The notes under the pieces are model-generated. The model did no database searches. It was given only the letters and a program-made list of their open reading frames with translations, and was not told the origin of the DNA. A program made the translations under genes and the position numbers. A stretch of 64,000 nucleotides of DNA from Lentibacillus daqui (GTDB lineage Bacteria; Bacillota; Bacilli; Bacillales; Amphibacillaceae). Positions 1-7,818 of the stretch are shown here, in pieces. The stretch's first letter is position 1; each line of letters opens with the position of its first letter. Location of the stretch: positions 1,922,001-1,986,000 of the forward strand of contig NZ_CP114176.1 in the NCBI RefSeq assembly GCF_027186265.1. Reading direction: 5' to 3'.

Positions 1-599
1 TCCATAAACATCGCACCATCACCGAAAAAATTTTCAGCCCGCTTGGAATTACTGGCAAACGCTTTTGCTAGTTCAGCATCTGACTGAACGACTTGCATGC
101 CAATACCCCCGCCGCCTGCCGAAGCCTTTAACATAATGGGATAACCGATGCCCTTGGCAATTTGCAAAGCTTCTTCCACGGATGCGACTCCACCTTCAGT
201 ACCGGGAACAACTGGTACACCCGCCTGTTGCATCGTTTTTCTTGCTGCAATTTTACTGCCCATTTTTTGCATAATCTCGCCAGCTGGGCCAATGAAAATG
301 AGTCCTTCATCTTGACACTTTTGGGCAAATACGGCATTTTCGCTTAAAAAACCATAGCCTGGATGGATTGCGTCGACATCGGCTCTTTTGGCGATTTGCA
401 GGATCTTATCTGTGTTCAAATAACTTTCGTTTACCCGTGGTGGTCCGAGTAAATAGCTTTCGTCTGCAAGTGCAACGAATGGTGCTTTTTGATCAGCTTC
501 CGAATATACAGCAACCGTTTGGATACCCATCTTTTTACACGTACGGATAACTCTTGCGGCTATTTCCCCACGATTAGCGATCAGTACTTTGTTAATCAT
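1..599 (-). CDS. Acyl-CoA carboxylase biotin carboxylase subunit (N-terminal part, runs off the window)
   Basis: Biotin carboxylase of a biotin-dependent acyl-CoA carboxylase: ATP-dependent carboxylation of biotin on its carrier protein, cytoplasmic. About 199 residues are visible, starting MINKVLIANRGEIAARVIRT, the standard N-terminal Rossmann-like fold. The glycine-rich ATP-grasp loop follows as KASAGGGGIGMQ; the isoleucine after the four glycines differs from the usual K/R of AccC. The start has a strong GGAGGGAG site. It lies downstream of an acyl-CoA dehydrogenase on the same strand, as in the B. subtilis yngJ-yngHA leucine/acyl-CoA catabolic cluster. This makes a methylcrotonyl-CoA-type carboxylase more likely than fatty-acid AccC, but the substrate is inference. 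The C-terminus is outside the window. Confidence 0.85.
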   Translation of the reverse strand, partial: MINKVLIANRGEIAARVIRTCKKMGIQTVAVYSEADQKAPFVALADESYLLGPPRVNESYLNTDKILQIAKRADVDAIHPGYGFLSENAVFAQKCQDEGLIFIGPAGEIMQKMGSKIAARKTMQQAGVPVVPGTEGGVASVEEALQIAKGIGYPIMLKASAGGGGIGMQVVQSDAELAKAFASNSKRAENFFGDGAMFM

Positions 600-653
600 A
601 TGCCCACTCCCTCCTATTCTATGTTTCTAAACTACGCGCCCGTTAAAATATGT

Positions 654-1796
654 CTAGCAGCCTAGTTGTCTGGCAATAACAAGACGTTGAATCTCTGACG
701 TGCCTTCCCCAATTTCTAATAGTTTGGCATCACGAAGATAGCGTTCTACTTCATATTCACGCATGTAACCATAACCGCCGAGGATTTGAATAGCCTGGTT
801 AGCTGAGCGAACTGCAGTTTCTGTTGCATACAGTTTGGCAAAGGCGGCTTCCTTTGTAAACGGTTTCCCTTGATCTTTTAACCAGGCAGCCTTGTGTACG
901 ATATTCCGTGCCAATTCTACTTCCATCGCCATATCAGCAAGCTTGAACTGGATGGCCTGAAAGTTGGAAATCGGTTGGCCAAATTGCTTGCGTTCTTTTG
1001 CATATAGTAATGCTTTTTCGAGTGACGCCTGGGCTATTCCCAGACCAAGTGCTCCAATCGAAATACGACCACCATCAAGTGTATGAAGAAACTGCTTGAA
1101 TCCTTTTTCCGGGTCACCTAATAGATTTTTTCGAGGTACGCGAACATGATCCAAAACAATCTCACCTGTATCTGAACCGCGAACACCCATTTTATCATAA
1201 TTGTTTTTCGTTGTAACACCCTCAGCATCCGCGGGTACAATAATGGCACTGATAATATTTTTGCCGCGCTCATCCTTACCGGTAACCGCAGTCACAATAA
1301 TTGTCTTGGCATAATTACAGTTAGTGATAAAGCATTTTTCTCCATTAATGACATAATCATCACCATCAATCGTTGCGGTTGTCTTAGTACCGCCAGCATC
1401 TGAGCCGGCATTTGGTTCAGTTAAGCCAAATGAGCCTAACGCTTCCCCTTCAGCAAGCGGTTTCAAAAATGTTTGCTTTTGCTCTTCGGTACCAAAATAA
1501 TAAAGTGGACTTGCACCAAGTGAAACCGCAGCAGCATAACTTAATCCTGTACTGCCACAAACCCGGGCAACTTCTTCGACTGCAAGCGCATAAGAAATTG
1601 TATCACCGCCTGAACCACCATATTCTTCTGGAAATGGAATCCCTAATAAACCAAGTTCACCCATTTGCTTAAAAATATCTGATGGAAATACCGCTTCCTT
1701 ATCAATCTCAATGGCCCGGGGCCTAATAACAGCTTCCGCAAAGTCACGCACCATTTTCTTAATCATCTGTTGTTCTTTCGTTAGTTCAAAATTCAT
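654..1796 (-). CDS. Acyl-CoA dehydrogenase
   Basis: FAD-dependent acyl-CoA dehydrogenase (380 aa, normal family length) that introduces the 2,3-double bond into an acyl-CoA and passes electrons to ETF. It has the N-terminal helical domain, the middle beta domain (LTEPNAGSDAGGTKT near 125) and the C-terminal FAD/tetramer domain with GGYGYMREYEVERYLRDAK near 340. The catalytic base is the glutamate of EIGEGTSEIQR (about E364), the short/medium-chain position. The alternative base site used by isovaleryl-CoA dehydrogenases appears as Gly (LDGGRIS). The start has AGGAGG six bases upstream. Downstream lies a biotin carboxylase, upstream a TetR regulator and a palindrome, so it probably belongs to a TetR-controlled branched-chain or short-chain acyl-CoA degradation operon. 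Confidence 0.9.
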   Translation of the reverse strand: MNFELTKEQQMIKKMVRDFAEAVIRPRAIEIDKEAVFPSDIFKQMGELGLLGIPFPEEYGGSGGDTISYALAVEEVARVCGSTGLSYAAAVSLGASPLYYFGTEEQKQTFLKPLAEGEALGSFGLTEPNAGSDAGGTKTTATIDGDDYVINGEKCFITNCNYAKTIIVTAVTGKDERGKNIISAIIVPADAEGVTTKNNYDKMGVRGSDTGEIVLDHVRVPRKNLLGDPEKGFKQFLHTLDGGRISIGALGLGIAQASLEKALLYAKERKQFGQPISNFQAIQFKLADMAMEVELARNIVHKAAWLKDQGKPFTKEAAFAKLYATETAVRSANQAIQILGGYGYMREYEVERYLRDAKLLEIGEGTSEIQRLVIARQLGC

Positions 1797-1823
1797 ACTA
1801 AACCTCCTGTAGTTACAACCGCA

Positions 1824-1841
1824 AGACCGACTGGTTGGTCT
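1824..1841. promoter_or_regulatory. Candidate TetR-family operator
   Basis: An 18-base imperfect palindrome (AGACCGACT/GGTTGGTCT; seven of nine positions symmetrical) sits between the tetR stop and the acyl-CoA dehydrogenase start. Its GACC...GGTC form resembles operators of TetR repressors of acyl-CoA metabolism. The neighbouring TetR gene is the obvious candidate ligand. That assignment is inference. Confidence 0.5.
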
Positions 1842-1884
1842 GCATGGCTGTTAAAAAATGAAAGCCACTACTTCCACTTATTTA

Positions 1885-2487
1885 TCAGATTTCAAAATCA
1901 ATATCCGGCGGTTGTTCCTCTAATCGTATCGCATGTAGGATCAAGTCAACAAATATGTCACCAATTTCATCAATGGTTTTCGCCCCTGATCGCTGATACC
2001 ACATATACGTCCAGTTTACCATGCCTAAAATAGCCATTCCAGTGATTTCAACGGAGAGATCTGAACGAAATTCCTCACATGTCTTGCCTTCTTGAATGGT
2101 TTTGAAAATGATTTGTTTGAATTGATCCCGTTTTTTCTTAACAAGAATTTCATAATCTGGTTTCAAATAAATGGTTTCCCGATAAAAAACAGTAATGTGT
2201 GCCTGATATAGATCAAATGCTTTCACAAAATCCTTGATAATGACCCTTAATTTGGCGGTTGGCGATTGATGCGCTTCATTTGCCATCTTTGCCTTATCTA
2301 AAACGTATGTAATAAACGTGTCGTGAATAACAAATAATAATTCGTCCTTTGATGTAAAATGATGATAAAAACCACCCTTGGAAGTGCCAGCTTCTTCAAC
2401 AATCTGGTTAACAGTCGCCCCATGAAATCCTTCTTGTTCAAAGAGTTGCAATGATGCCTGGATGATCCTGTTTCGTAAATCTGCCAT
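1885..2487 (-). CDS. TetR/AcrR family transcriptional regulator
   Basis: A 200-residue TetR-type repressor. The N-terminal helix-turn-helix runs through residues 1-50 (GATVNQIVEEAGTSKGGFYH then HFTSKDELL, typical of the family). The helical C-terminal ligand domain follows. Start ATG with GAAGGAGG upstream. It is immediately upstream of, and co-oriented with, the acyl-CoA dehydrogenase and biotin carboxylase genes, with a palindrome in between. It therefore probably senses an acyl-CoA and controls that operon. It is not B. subtilis FadR by sequence: the recognition helix and C-terminus differ. The effector is unknown. Confidence 0.88.
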   Translation of the reverse strand: MADLRNRIIQASLQLFEQEGFHGATVNQIVEEAGTSKGGFYHHFTSKDELLFVIHDTFITYVLDKAKMANEAHQSPTAKLRVIIKDFVKAFDLYQAHITVFYRETIYLKPDYEILVKKKRDQFKQIIFKTIQEGKTCEEFRSDLSVEITGMAILGMVNWTYMWYQRSGAKTIDEIGDIFVDLILHAIRLEEQPPDIDFEI

Positions 2488-2572
2488 AGAACCTCCTTCT
2501 TTATATCGCTTACATTTACTTTATCATAATCTTGTTCGTGCATAAAGCATTTTGAGAAAATTATTTCAAGGG

Positions 2573-2670
2573 GGGGTAGTTCAAAAACTCCGGTGACACC
2601 TCGAAGGAAGATCTTTCGCTCAAGTTACCCATGTTCTGTGGAAGCTGGCCGAAGTATAATACTCCGGCCA
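2573..2670. repeat. Degenerate copy of the GTTCAAAAA dispersed repeat
   Basis: The sequence GGTAGTTCAAAAACTCCGGT at about 2573-2592 closely matches the inner-right end of the repeat family best seen at 26622-26827 (ATGTTCAAAAAGTCCGGT on the minus strand). No matching opposite end is visible before the parC stop, so this looks like a decayed or one-ended copy. A separate 25-base palindrome (TGGCCGAAGTAT/ATACTCCGGCCA) just before parC ends could act as a 3' hairpin of the parC message, but no T-run follows it. Confidence 0.4.
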
Positions 2671-2683
2671 TTTCACCTGGTAA

Positions 2684-5134
2684 TTATTCGGTTTGATCAG
2701 CAAATGGTTGTTGATAGGTCGCCTTCTTCCAGACATCGACAACCTCTCCCTCAGTATCTGTATCTATTACAAACGATCCATTACTGTAGCGATCACTTGC
2801 TGATAGTTCCAATGGGTATAGACTGTGTACTTTTTCATTATTTGTTTTAAAACAAATTTCATCTTTCTCATAGATAGCAAAAGCCCCACGTACACGATGT
2901 GCTTTTGATTTTAATTCCCGCAGCATAACCAGTCCGCGCTTTGCTCTGGTGGCTTTTTCAAATTCTTTTAGTTTCATTCGTTTGCATGCACCACGCTGGG
3001 TCACTAACACGAGGGAAGGATCTGCTAAATCATCGAACACTTGCCCACTTACAACGAATTCGTCTTGTTTCAACTGGATTGCTTTGACACCTGCAGCCCG
3101 CTGACCGACGGGTGTTACCTCTGACTCATGATACCATAGTCCATATCCTTTATTGGATGTAACAAAAATATCGGAATGCCCTTTTGTCTGGTATACATTA
3201 ATCAATTCATCATCATTTTTTAAGTTGATTGCAATCAATGCTTTTGAATTGCGTTGCGCCTTATACAGTTTTAATTCACTGCGTTTTACCATGCCATTTT
3301 TTGTAAAGAAAACAAGAAAGCTATCGTCGGGAAATTCACGAACTGGAATAGTTTGAATAATTCGTTCATCTTTATCAATGGTAACCATATTGGAGATGTG
3401 CTGCCCTATGTCCTTCCAGCGAATATCCGGCAACTCATGAACGGGGAAATAAATATACTTACCTTTATTGGTAAACAATAGTAATTTATCGGTTGTGTTT
3501 AGCTCTAATAACCCGACTAGATGATCCTCTTCCTTGATGGCAAAATCCTCACCGTTTGATGCTCCGTACGATCTTAGGCTTGTCCGTTTGATATAGCCAT
3601 CTCTCGTTATTGATACAAGTACATCCTCACTCGCGACCATTACCTCGATATTAATCTTTAATTCTTCAATTTTGTTCTCTATTTTAGTGCGACGCTGATC
3701 TGCATATGTTTTCTTTAATTTCCGCAAATCTGCTTTAATCGTTTGCAGTAATTTCTTTTCATTCGCCAAAACAGCTTCTAACTCAGTAATTTTTTTGCGT
3801 AATTCGTCAGCTTCTTTTTCCAGCTGGGTAATATCAGTATTGGTTAGCCGATATAATTGCAGCATGACGATTGCCTCTGCTTGTGCCTCGGAAAAACCAT
3901 ATGCTGCCATAATTCGTTTTTTGGCATCTCCTTTATCTTTTGATGCCCGGATTGTAGCAATTAGTTCATCCAAAATCGAAATGGCTTTTATTAATCCTTC
4001 AACAATGTGAGCCCGTTCATTTGCCTTTTTCAACTCATATTTGGTCTGTCTGGTTACTACATCTTTTTGATGATCAACATAGGCATCAAGCATCTGTGGC
4101 AGTGATAATAGTTTTGGTGTTTTATCTTGAATGGCAACCATATTGAAATGATACGTCACTTGTAAATCCGTATTTTTATACAGATAATGCAAGACGCCAT
4201 CACTATCCACATCTTTTTTGAGTTCAATAACAATCCTTAATCCGGTTCGATCAGTCTCATCCCGAACTTCGGCGATCCCTTCCACCTTTCGATCAATCCG
4301 CAGTTCATCCATTTTTTTTACCATGTTCGCTTTGTTTACCTCGTATGGGATCTCATCGATGACAATTTGCTCACGGTTGCCCCGAATCGTCTCGACTTGT
4401 GCCCTTCCCCGAACAATAACTTTTCCTTTACCAGTTTCATATGCCCTTTTAATCCCGTCAATTCCTTGAATAATTCCGCCGGTAGGGAAATCCGGGCCTT
4501 TGATGACGTCCATTAATTCGTCCACGGTAACAGATGGCTTGTCAATTTTTTTGATAACCGCATCGATTACTTCAGCTAAGTTATGCGGTGGGATGTCTGT
4601 AGCATACCCGGATGAAATCCCGGTTGAACCATTAACCAGCAAATTCGGAAATTTGGCTGGTAAGACAACAGGTTCCTGAATGGTGTCATCAAAGTTCGGA
4701 ATAAAATCGACCGTCGCTTTGTCAATATCACGAAGCAATTCAGAAGCGATGCTTGACAGTCTTGCTTCCGTATAACGCATAGCAGCAGGCGGATCTCCAT
4801 CAATACTACCGTTATTCCCATGCATTTCGACTAATACATTACGCACTTTCCATTCCTGACTTAAGCGGACCATCGCCTCGTAAACCGATGAGTCCCCGTG
4901 TGGATGATAATTTCCGATTACTGTTCCAACGGTTTTGGCAGACTTTCGGAAATTTTTATCGTGTGTATTTTTTTCCTCGTTCATGGCATATAAAATTCGG
5001 CGCTGCACCGGTTTCAAACCGTCTCTGGCATCGGGTAATGCGCGATCTTGAATAATATATTTACTGTATCTTCCAAATCGGTCCCCAATCACTTCTTCAA
5101 GTGGCAGGTCCAAATATTTTTCTGGTTGTACCAA
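2684..5134 (-). CDS. parC: DNA topoisomerase IV subunit A
   Basis: The A subunit of topoisomerase IV breaks and rejoins duplex DNA to decatenate daughter chromosomes; it works with ParE. 816 aa, the usual Bacillus ParC/GrlA length. The catalytic tyrosine is Y121 in AAMRYTEARLS. The quinolone-resistance region reads HPHGDSSVYEAM with S82 and E86 (equivalent to GrlA S80 and E84), the susceptible-type residues. A coiled-coil tower and C-terminal beta-pinwheel repeats follow. The start is TTG preceded by a G-rich site; no ATG fits as well. It lies 76 bases downstream of parE in an apparent parE-parC operon. Confidence 0.96.
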   Translation of the reverse strand: MVQPEKYLDLPLEEVIGDRFGRYSKYIIQDRALPDARDGLKPVQRRILYAMNEEKNTHDKNFRKSAKTVGTVIGNYHPHGDSSVYEAMVRLSQEWKVRNVLVEMHGNNGSIDGDPPAAMRYTEARLSSIASELLRDIDKATVDFIPNFDDTIQEPVVLPAKFPNLLVNGSTGISSGYATDIPPHNLAEVIDAVIKKIDKPSVTVDELMDVIKGPDFPTGGIIQGIDGIKRAYETGKGKVIVRGRAQVETIRGNREQIVIDEIPYEVNKANMVKKMDELRIDRKVEGIAEVRDETDRTGLRIVIELKKDVDSDGVLHYLYKNTDLQVTYHFNMVAIQDKTPKLLSLPQMLDAYVDHQKDVVTRQTKYELKKANERAHIVEGLIKAISILDELIATIRASKDKGDAKKRIMAAYGFSEAQAEAIVMLQLYRLTNTDITQLEKEADELRKKITELEAVLANEKKLLQTIKADLRKLKKTYADQRRTKIENKIEELKINIEVMVASEDVLVSITRDGYIKRTSLRSYGASNGEDFAIKEEDHLVGLLELNTTDKLLLFTNKGKYIYFPVHELPDIRWKDIGQHISNMVTIDKDERIIQTIPVREFPDDSFLVFFTKNGMVKRSELKLYKAQRNSKALIAINLKNDDELINVYQTKGHSDIFVTSNKGYGLWYHESEVTPVGQRAAGVKAIQLKQDEFVVSGQVFDDLADPSLVLVTQRGACKRMKLKEFEKATRAKRGLVMLRELKSKAHRVRGAFAIYEKDEICFKTNNEKVHSLYPLELSASDRYSNGSFVIDTDTEGEVVDVWKKATYQQPFADQTE

Positions 5135-5210
5135 ACCAACCCCCCCTTAAACATTTATCGAAATATAAATTCCTTTGTTTGCTGCTTTGTACCAGTTAAC
5201 CGAGTGTATA

Positions 5211-7163
5211 TTATGTGTGGATTTTATCATTTTCCAAAATATTGTTGTCTTCGTTCATGCTGAATTCGACGTGGCTTTCGATCCATTTTCTTCTTGGCTC
5301 GACTTTATCTCCCATTAGCGTGGTAACCCGTCGTTCCGCTCTGGCCAAATCCTCAATGGTAACCCGGATGAGAGTGCGCGTTTCCGGGTTCATTGTCGTT
5401 TCCCACAATTGGTCGGCATTCATTTCACCAAGACCTTTATAGCGCTGAATCGTATAGCCATTTTTCAATTGCTTTAATTCTTTCTGTAATTCATCGTCAT
5501 CCCAGGCATACTTGATTTGTTCTTTTTTTCCTTTTCCCTTGGAGATTTTGTATAAAGGTGGCAATGCAATATAAACACGGCCAGCTTCGACTAGTGGGCG
5601 CATATAACGATAGAAAAAAGTTAGCAGTAATACCTGAATATGGGCGCCATCGGTATCGGCATCCGTCATAATAATAATCTTATCGTATTGGACATCGTCT
5701 AAATCAAAATCGCCGCCAACACCAGCACCAATCGTATGAATAATGGTGGAGATTTCCTCATTTTTAAATACATCCTGCAGGTTCGCCTTTTCCGTGTTAA
5801 TAACCTTTCCTCTAAGTGGAAGAACCGCCTGGAATTTACGGTCTCGTCCCTGTTTTGCTGACCCTCCGGCCGAGTCACCCTCAACTAAATATAGTTCGTT
5901 TTTCCTTGGATTTTTGGACTGTGCGGGAGTTAATTTACCGCTTAATATGGCATCTTTACGCTTTTTTTTCTTACCGGATCTTGCATCTTCACGGGCCTTT
6001 CTGGCAGCAACCCGGGCTTCCTTGGCTTTGATGGCTTTTTTTATCAGCAAACCAGCGACATCCGGGTTCTCTTCCAGAAAGTATGATAGTTTCTCGGAGA
6101 CAACAGCATCAACAGCGGATCTTGCTTCCGATGTTCCCAATTTACCTTTTGTTTGTCCTTCGAATTGCAGTTTTTCCTCAGGGATTCGCGTCGATATAAT
6201 GGCCGTTAAGCCTTCACGGATATCGGTCCCCTCCAAGTTTTTATCCTTTTCCTTTAATAACTGTGTTTTTCTGGCATAATCATTAAACACCCGGGTCATA
6301 GCACTTCTTGCCCCGGATTCATGAGTCCCGCCGTCTTTGGTCCTGACATGGTTAACAAAGGATAACATACTTTCCGCATAGCCATCGTTGAACTGAAATG
6401 CAAAATCAACTTCGATACCTTGTTGTTCTCCTTCAAAGGAAACAACTTGATGTAATGTATCCTTTTCTTCATTCAAATAAGCAACAAATGATTCCAAACC
6501 ATCGGGATACTGAAAAGTTTCCTGTTGCCTTTCCCGTTCGTCCACCAGCTCCATTTTTAGCCCTTTTAGTAGAAATGCTGCCTCCCGTAACCTTTCCGAA
6601 AGCGTTTCAAAGTTAAATACAGTCGTGGAGAAAATAGTCACATCCGGTTTGAAATGAACAATGGAACCCTGCTTCCTTGTAGTACCCCGCTGCTCTAGTT
6701 TACCAACCGTTTTTCCACCGTTCTCAAAGCGGAGAGAATAGATGTGTCCATCACGAAAACTTGTTACTTCCAACCACTCTGACAGGGCGTTGACTACTGA
6801 TGCTCCAACACCATGCAGTCCGCCGCTTGTTTTATATCCGCCCTGTCCGAACTTACCGCCGGCATGGAGAATAGTAAATATAACCTCAATCGTGGACCTG
6901 CCGCTGTTGTGCGTCCCGGCTGGTATTCCTCGCCCGCTATCCTCGACAGAAATGCTATTGTCTTTATGTATGGTCACTTTAATTTGGTTTCCGTACCCTG
7001 CCAGAGCTTCGTCAACCGCATTATCCACAATTTCAAACACCAAATGATGGAGCCCTCGGGCATCGGTACTCCCAATATACATTCCGGGCCGTTTCCTTAC
7101 TGCTTCCAGCCCCTCTAAAATTTGAATTGAATCATCCGAATATTGTAATGGTTGTTTAACCAA
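5211..7163 (-). CDS. parE: DNA topoisomerase IV subunit B
   Basis: ATPase subunit of topoisomerase IV. GHKL ATP-binding motifs are visible (EIVDNAVDEALAG, GRGIPAG, GLHGVGASVVNALSE), then the transducer domain, then the TOPRIM motifs EGDSAGGSAKQGRDR and DADTDGAHI. The frame stays open up to 7223. The TTG at 7161-7163 is preferred because AGGAAGGAG lies ten bases upstream, the resulting protein (about 650 aa, starting VKQPLQYSDDS) matches ParE N-termini, and a promoter at 7219-7247 would start transcription inside the longer version. An internal ATG at about 7193 is the other option. Forms an operon with parC. Confidence 0.94.
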   Translation of the reverse strand: MVKQPLQYSDDSIQILEGLEAVRKRPGMYIGSTDARGLHHLVFEIVDNAVDEALAGYGNQIKVTIHKDNSISVEDSGRGIPAGTHNSGRSTIEVIFTILHAGGKFGQGGYKTSGGLHGVGASVVNALSEWLEVTSFRDGHIYSLRFENGGKTVGKLEQRGTTRKQGSIVHFKPDVTIFSTTVFNFETLSERLREAAFLLKGLKMELVDERERQQETFQYPDGLESFVAYLNEEKDTLHQVVSFEGEQQGIEVDFAFQFNDGYAESMLSFVNHVRTKDGGTHESGARSAMTRVFNDYARKTQLLKEKDKNLEGTDIREGLTAIISTRIPEEKLQFEGQTKGKLGTSEARSAVDAVVSEKLSYFLEENPDVAGLLIKKAIKAKEARVAARKAREDARSGKKKKRKDAILSGKLTPAQSKNPRKNELYLVEGDSAGGSAKQGRDRKFQAVLPLRGKVINTEKANLQDVFKNEEISTIIHTIGAGVGGDFDLDDVQYDKIIIMTDADTDGAHIQVLLLTFFYRYMRPLVEAGRVYIALPPLYKISKGKGKKEQIKYAWDDDELQKELKQLKNGYTIQRYKGLGEMNADQLWETTMNPETRTLIRVTIEDLARAERRVTTLMGDKVEPRRKWIESHVEFSMNEDNNILENDKIHT

Positions 7164-7218
7164 ACCACACCCTGCTCCTTCCTCACAATACATAATTGGA
7201 ACAAATGTTTGTTTTATA

Positions 7219-7247
7219 AACATACACTATATCACCTATAGCGTCAA
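7219..7247 (-). promoter_or_regulatory. Candidate SigA promoter for parE-parC
   Basis: On the minus strand TTGACG (7242-7247) and TATGTT (7219-7224) are separated by 17 bases. The pair lies just downstream of a terminator hairpin and upstream of the TTG start of parE. The spacing is ideal, but the -10 match is only 4/6. Confidence 0.5.
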
Positions 7248-7252
7248 CAATC

Positions 7253-7277
7253 AAAAAAGCCTATTGTCTGTAGGCTT
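7253..7277 (-). terminator. Rho-independent terminator
   Basis: AAGCCTA/TAGGCTT stem with a 7-base loop followed on the minus strand by six T residues. It ends read-through from the opuF/CoA-binding genes before parE. Confidence 0.75.
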
Positions 7278-7356
7278 TCAACTTAGACTTTATATAGTAT
7301 ACTACAATCAAAATCAGAATGTATAGCTATTCCTAGTTAGCAGAGGTAAAAGCACA

Positions 7357-7388
7357 AGCAAGGATGGCTTTATGCAGCCATCCTTGCT
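7357..7388 (-). terminator. Hairpin directly after the CoA-binding protein gene
   Basis: A perfect 13-base inverted repeat (AGCAAGGATGGCT/AGCCATCCTTGCT, 6-base loop) abuts the stop codon of the gene at 7390. The tail is only moderately T-rich, so it may serve as a terminator or a 3' stabiliser. Confidence 0.6.
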
Positions 7389-7389
7389 A

Positions 7390-7806
7390 CTATTTATTTC
7401 CTACCAAGACAGCGTGTGCTACCTTGATACAAAGATCCATCATGACAGTAAAACCTCGTTCATGCAAATAATCATACGCTTCTTGATTGGCTATCCCCTG
7501 CTGTGCCCAAAATACTTTTGCATCAGTTTGGGCCGCTTCCCTGGCAATTGCAGGAAGATACTCTGGCCTGCGAAAAACATTAATAATATCAATTTTTTCC
7601 GGAACATCTGTCAAAGCGGGGTAAGCCTTTTCGCCCAAAACCTTCTCCACCGTTGGATTAACCGGAATAATTCGGTACCCCTGCTCCTGCATGATTTTAG
7701 AAATTTGATAAGAGGTGCGTTCTGGATTATCAGAAAGCCCGACAACGGCAATCGTTTTTGCTTCCTCAAGCACCTGTTTTATCGTTTCATTTGCTGGGTT
7801 TTCCAT
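7390..7806 (-). CDS. CoA-binding domain protein (YneT/YccU-like)
   Basis: A small single-domain Rossmann protein (about 138 aa) of the CoA_binding_2 family. The glycine-rich start of the fold is AKTIAVVGLSDNPERTSYQI near residue 20, followed by IIPVNP and a conserved FRRPEYLP segment. The biochemical role of the family is not established. The ATG at 7806 is preferred to an upstream in-frame GTG at 7815, because AAGGAG lies eight bases before the ATG and overlaps the GTG. B. subtilis yneT also lies next to plsY and parE, so the position is conserved. Confidence 0.85.
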   Translation of the reverse strand: MENPANETIKQVLEEAKTIAVVGLSDNPERTSYQISKIMQEQGYRIIPVNPTVEKVLGEKAYPALTDVPEKIDIINVFRRPEYLPAIAREAAQTDAKVFWAQQGIANQEAYDYLHERGFTVMMDLCIKVAHAVLVGNK

Positions 7807-7818
7807 TATATACACTCC

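Noticed and set aside
5743..6279. 178-codon open frame on the plus strand
   Set aside because: Antisense shadow of parE; its serine/leucine-rich composition is what reverse reading of a conserved gene gives.
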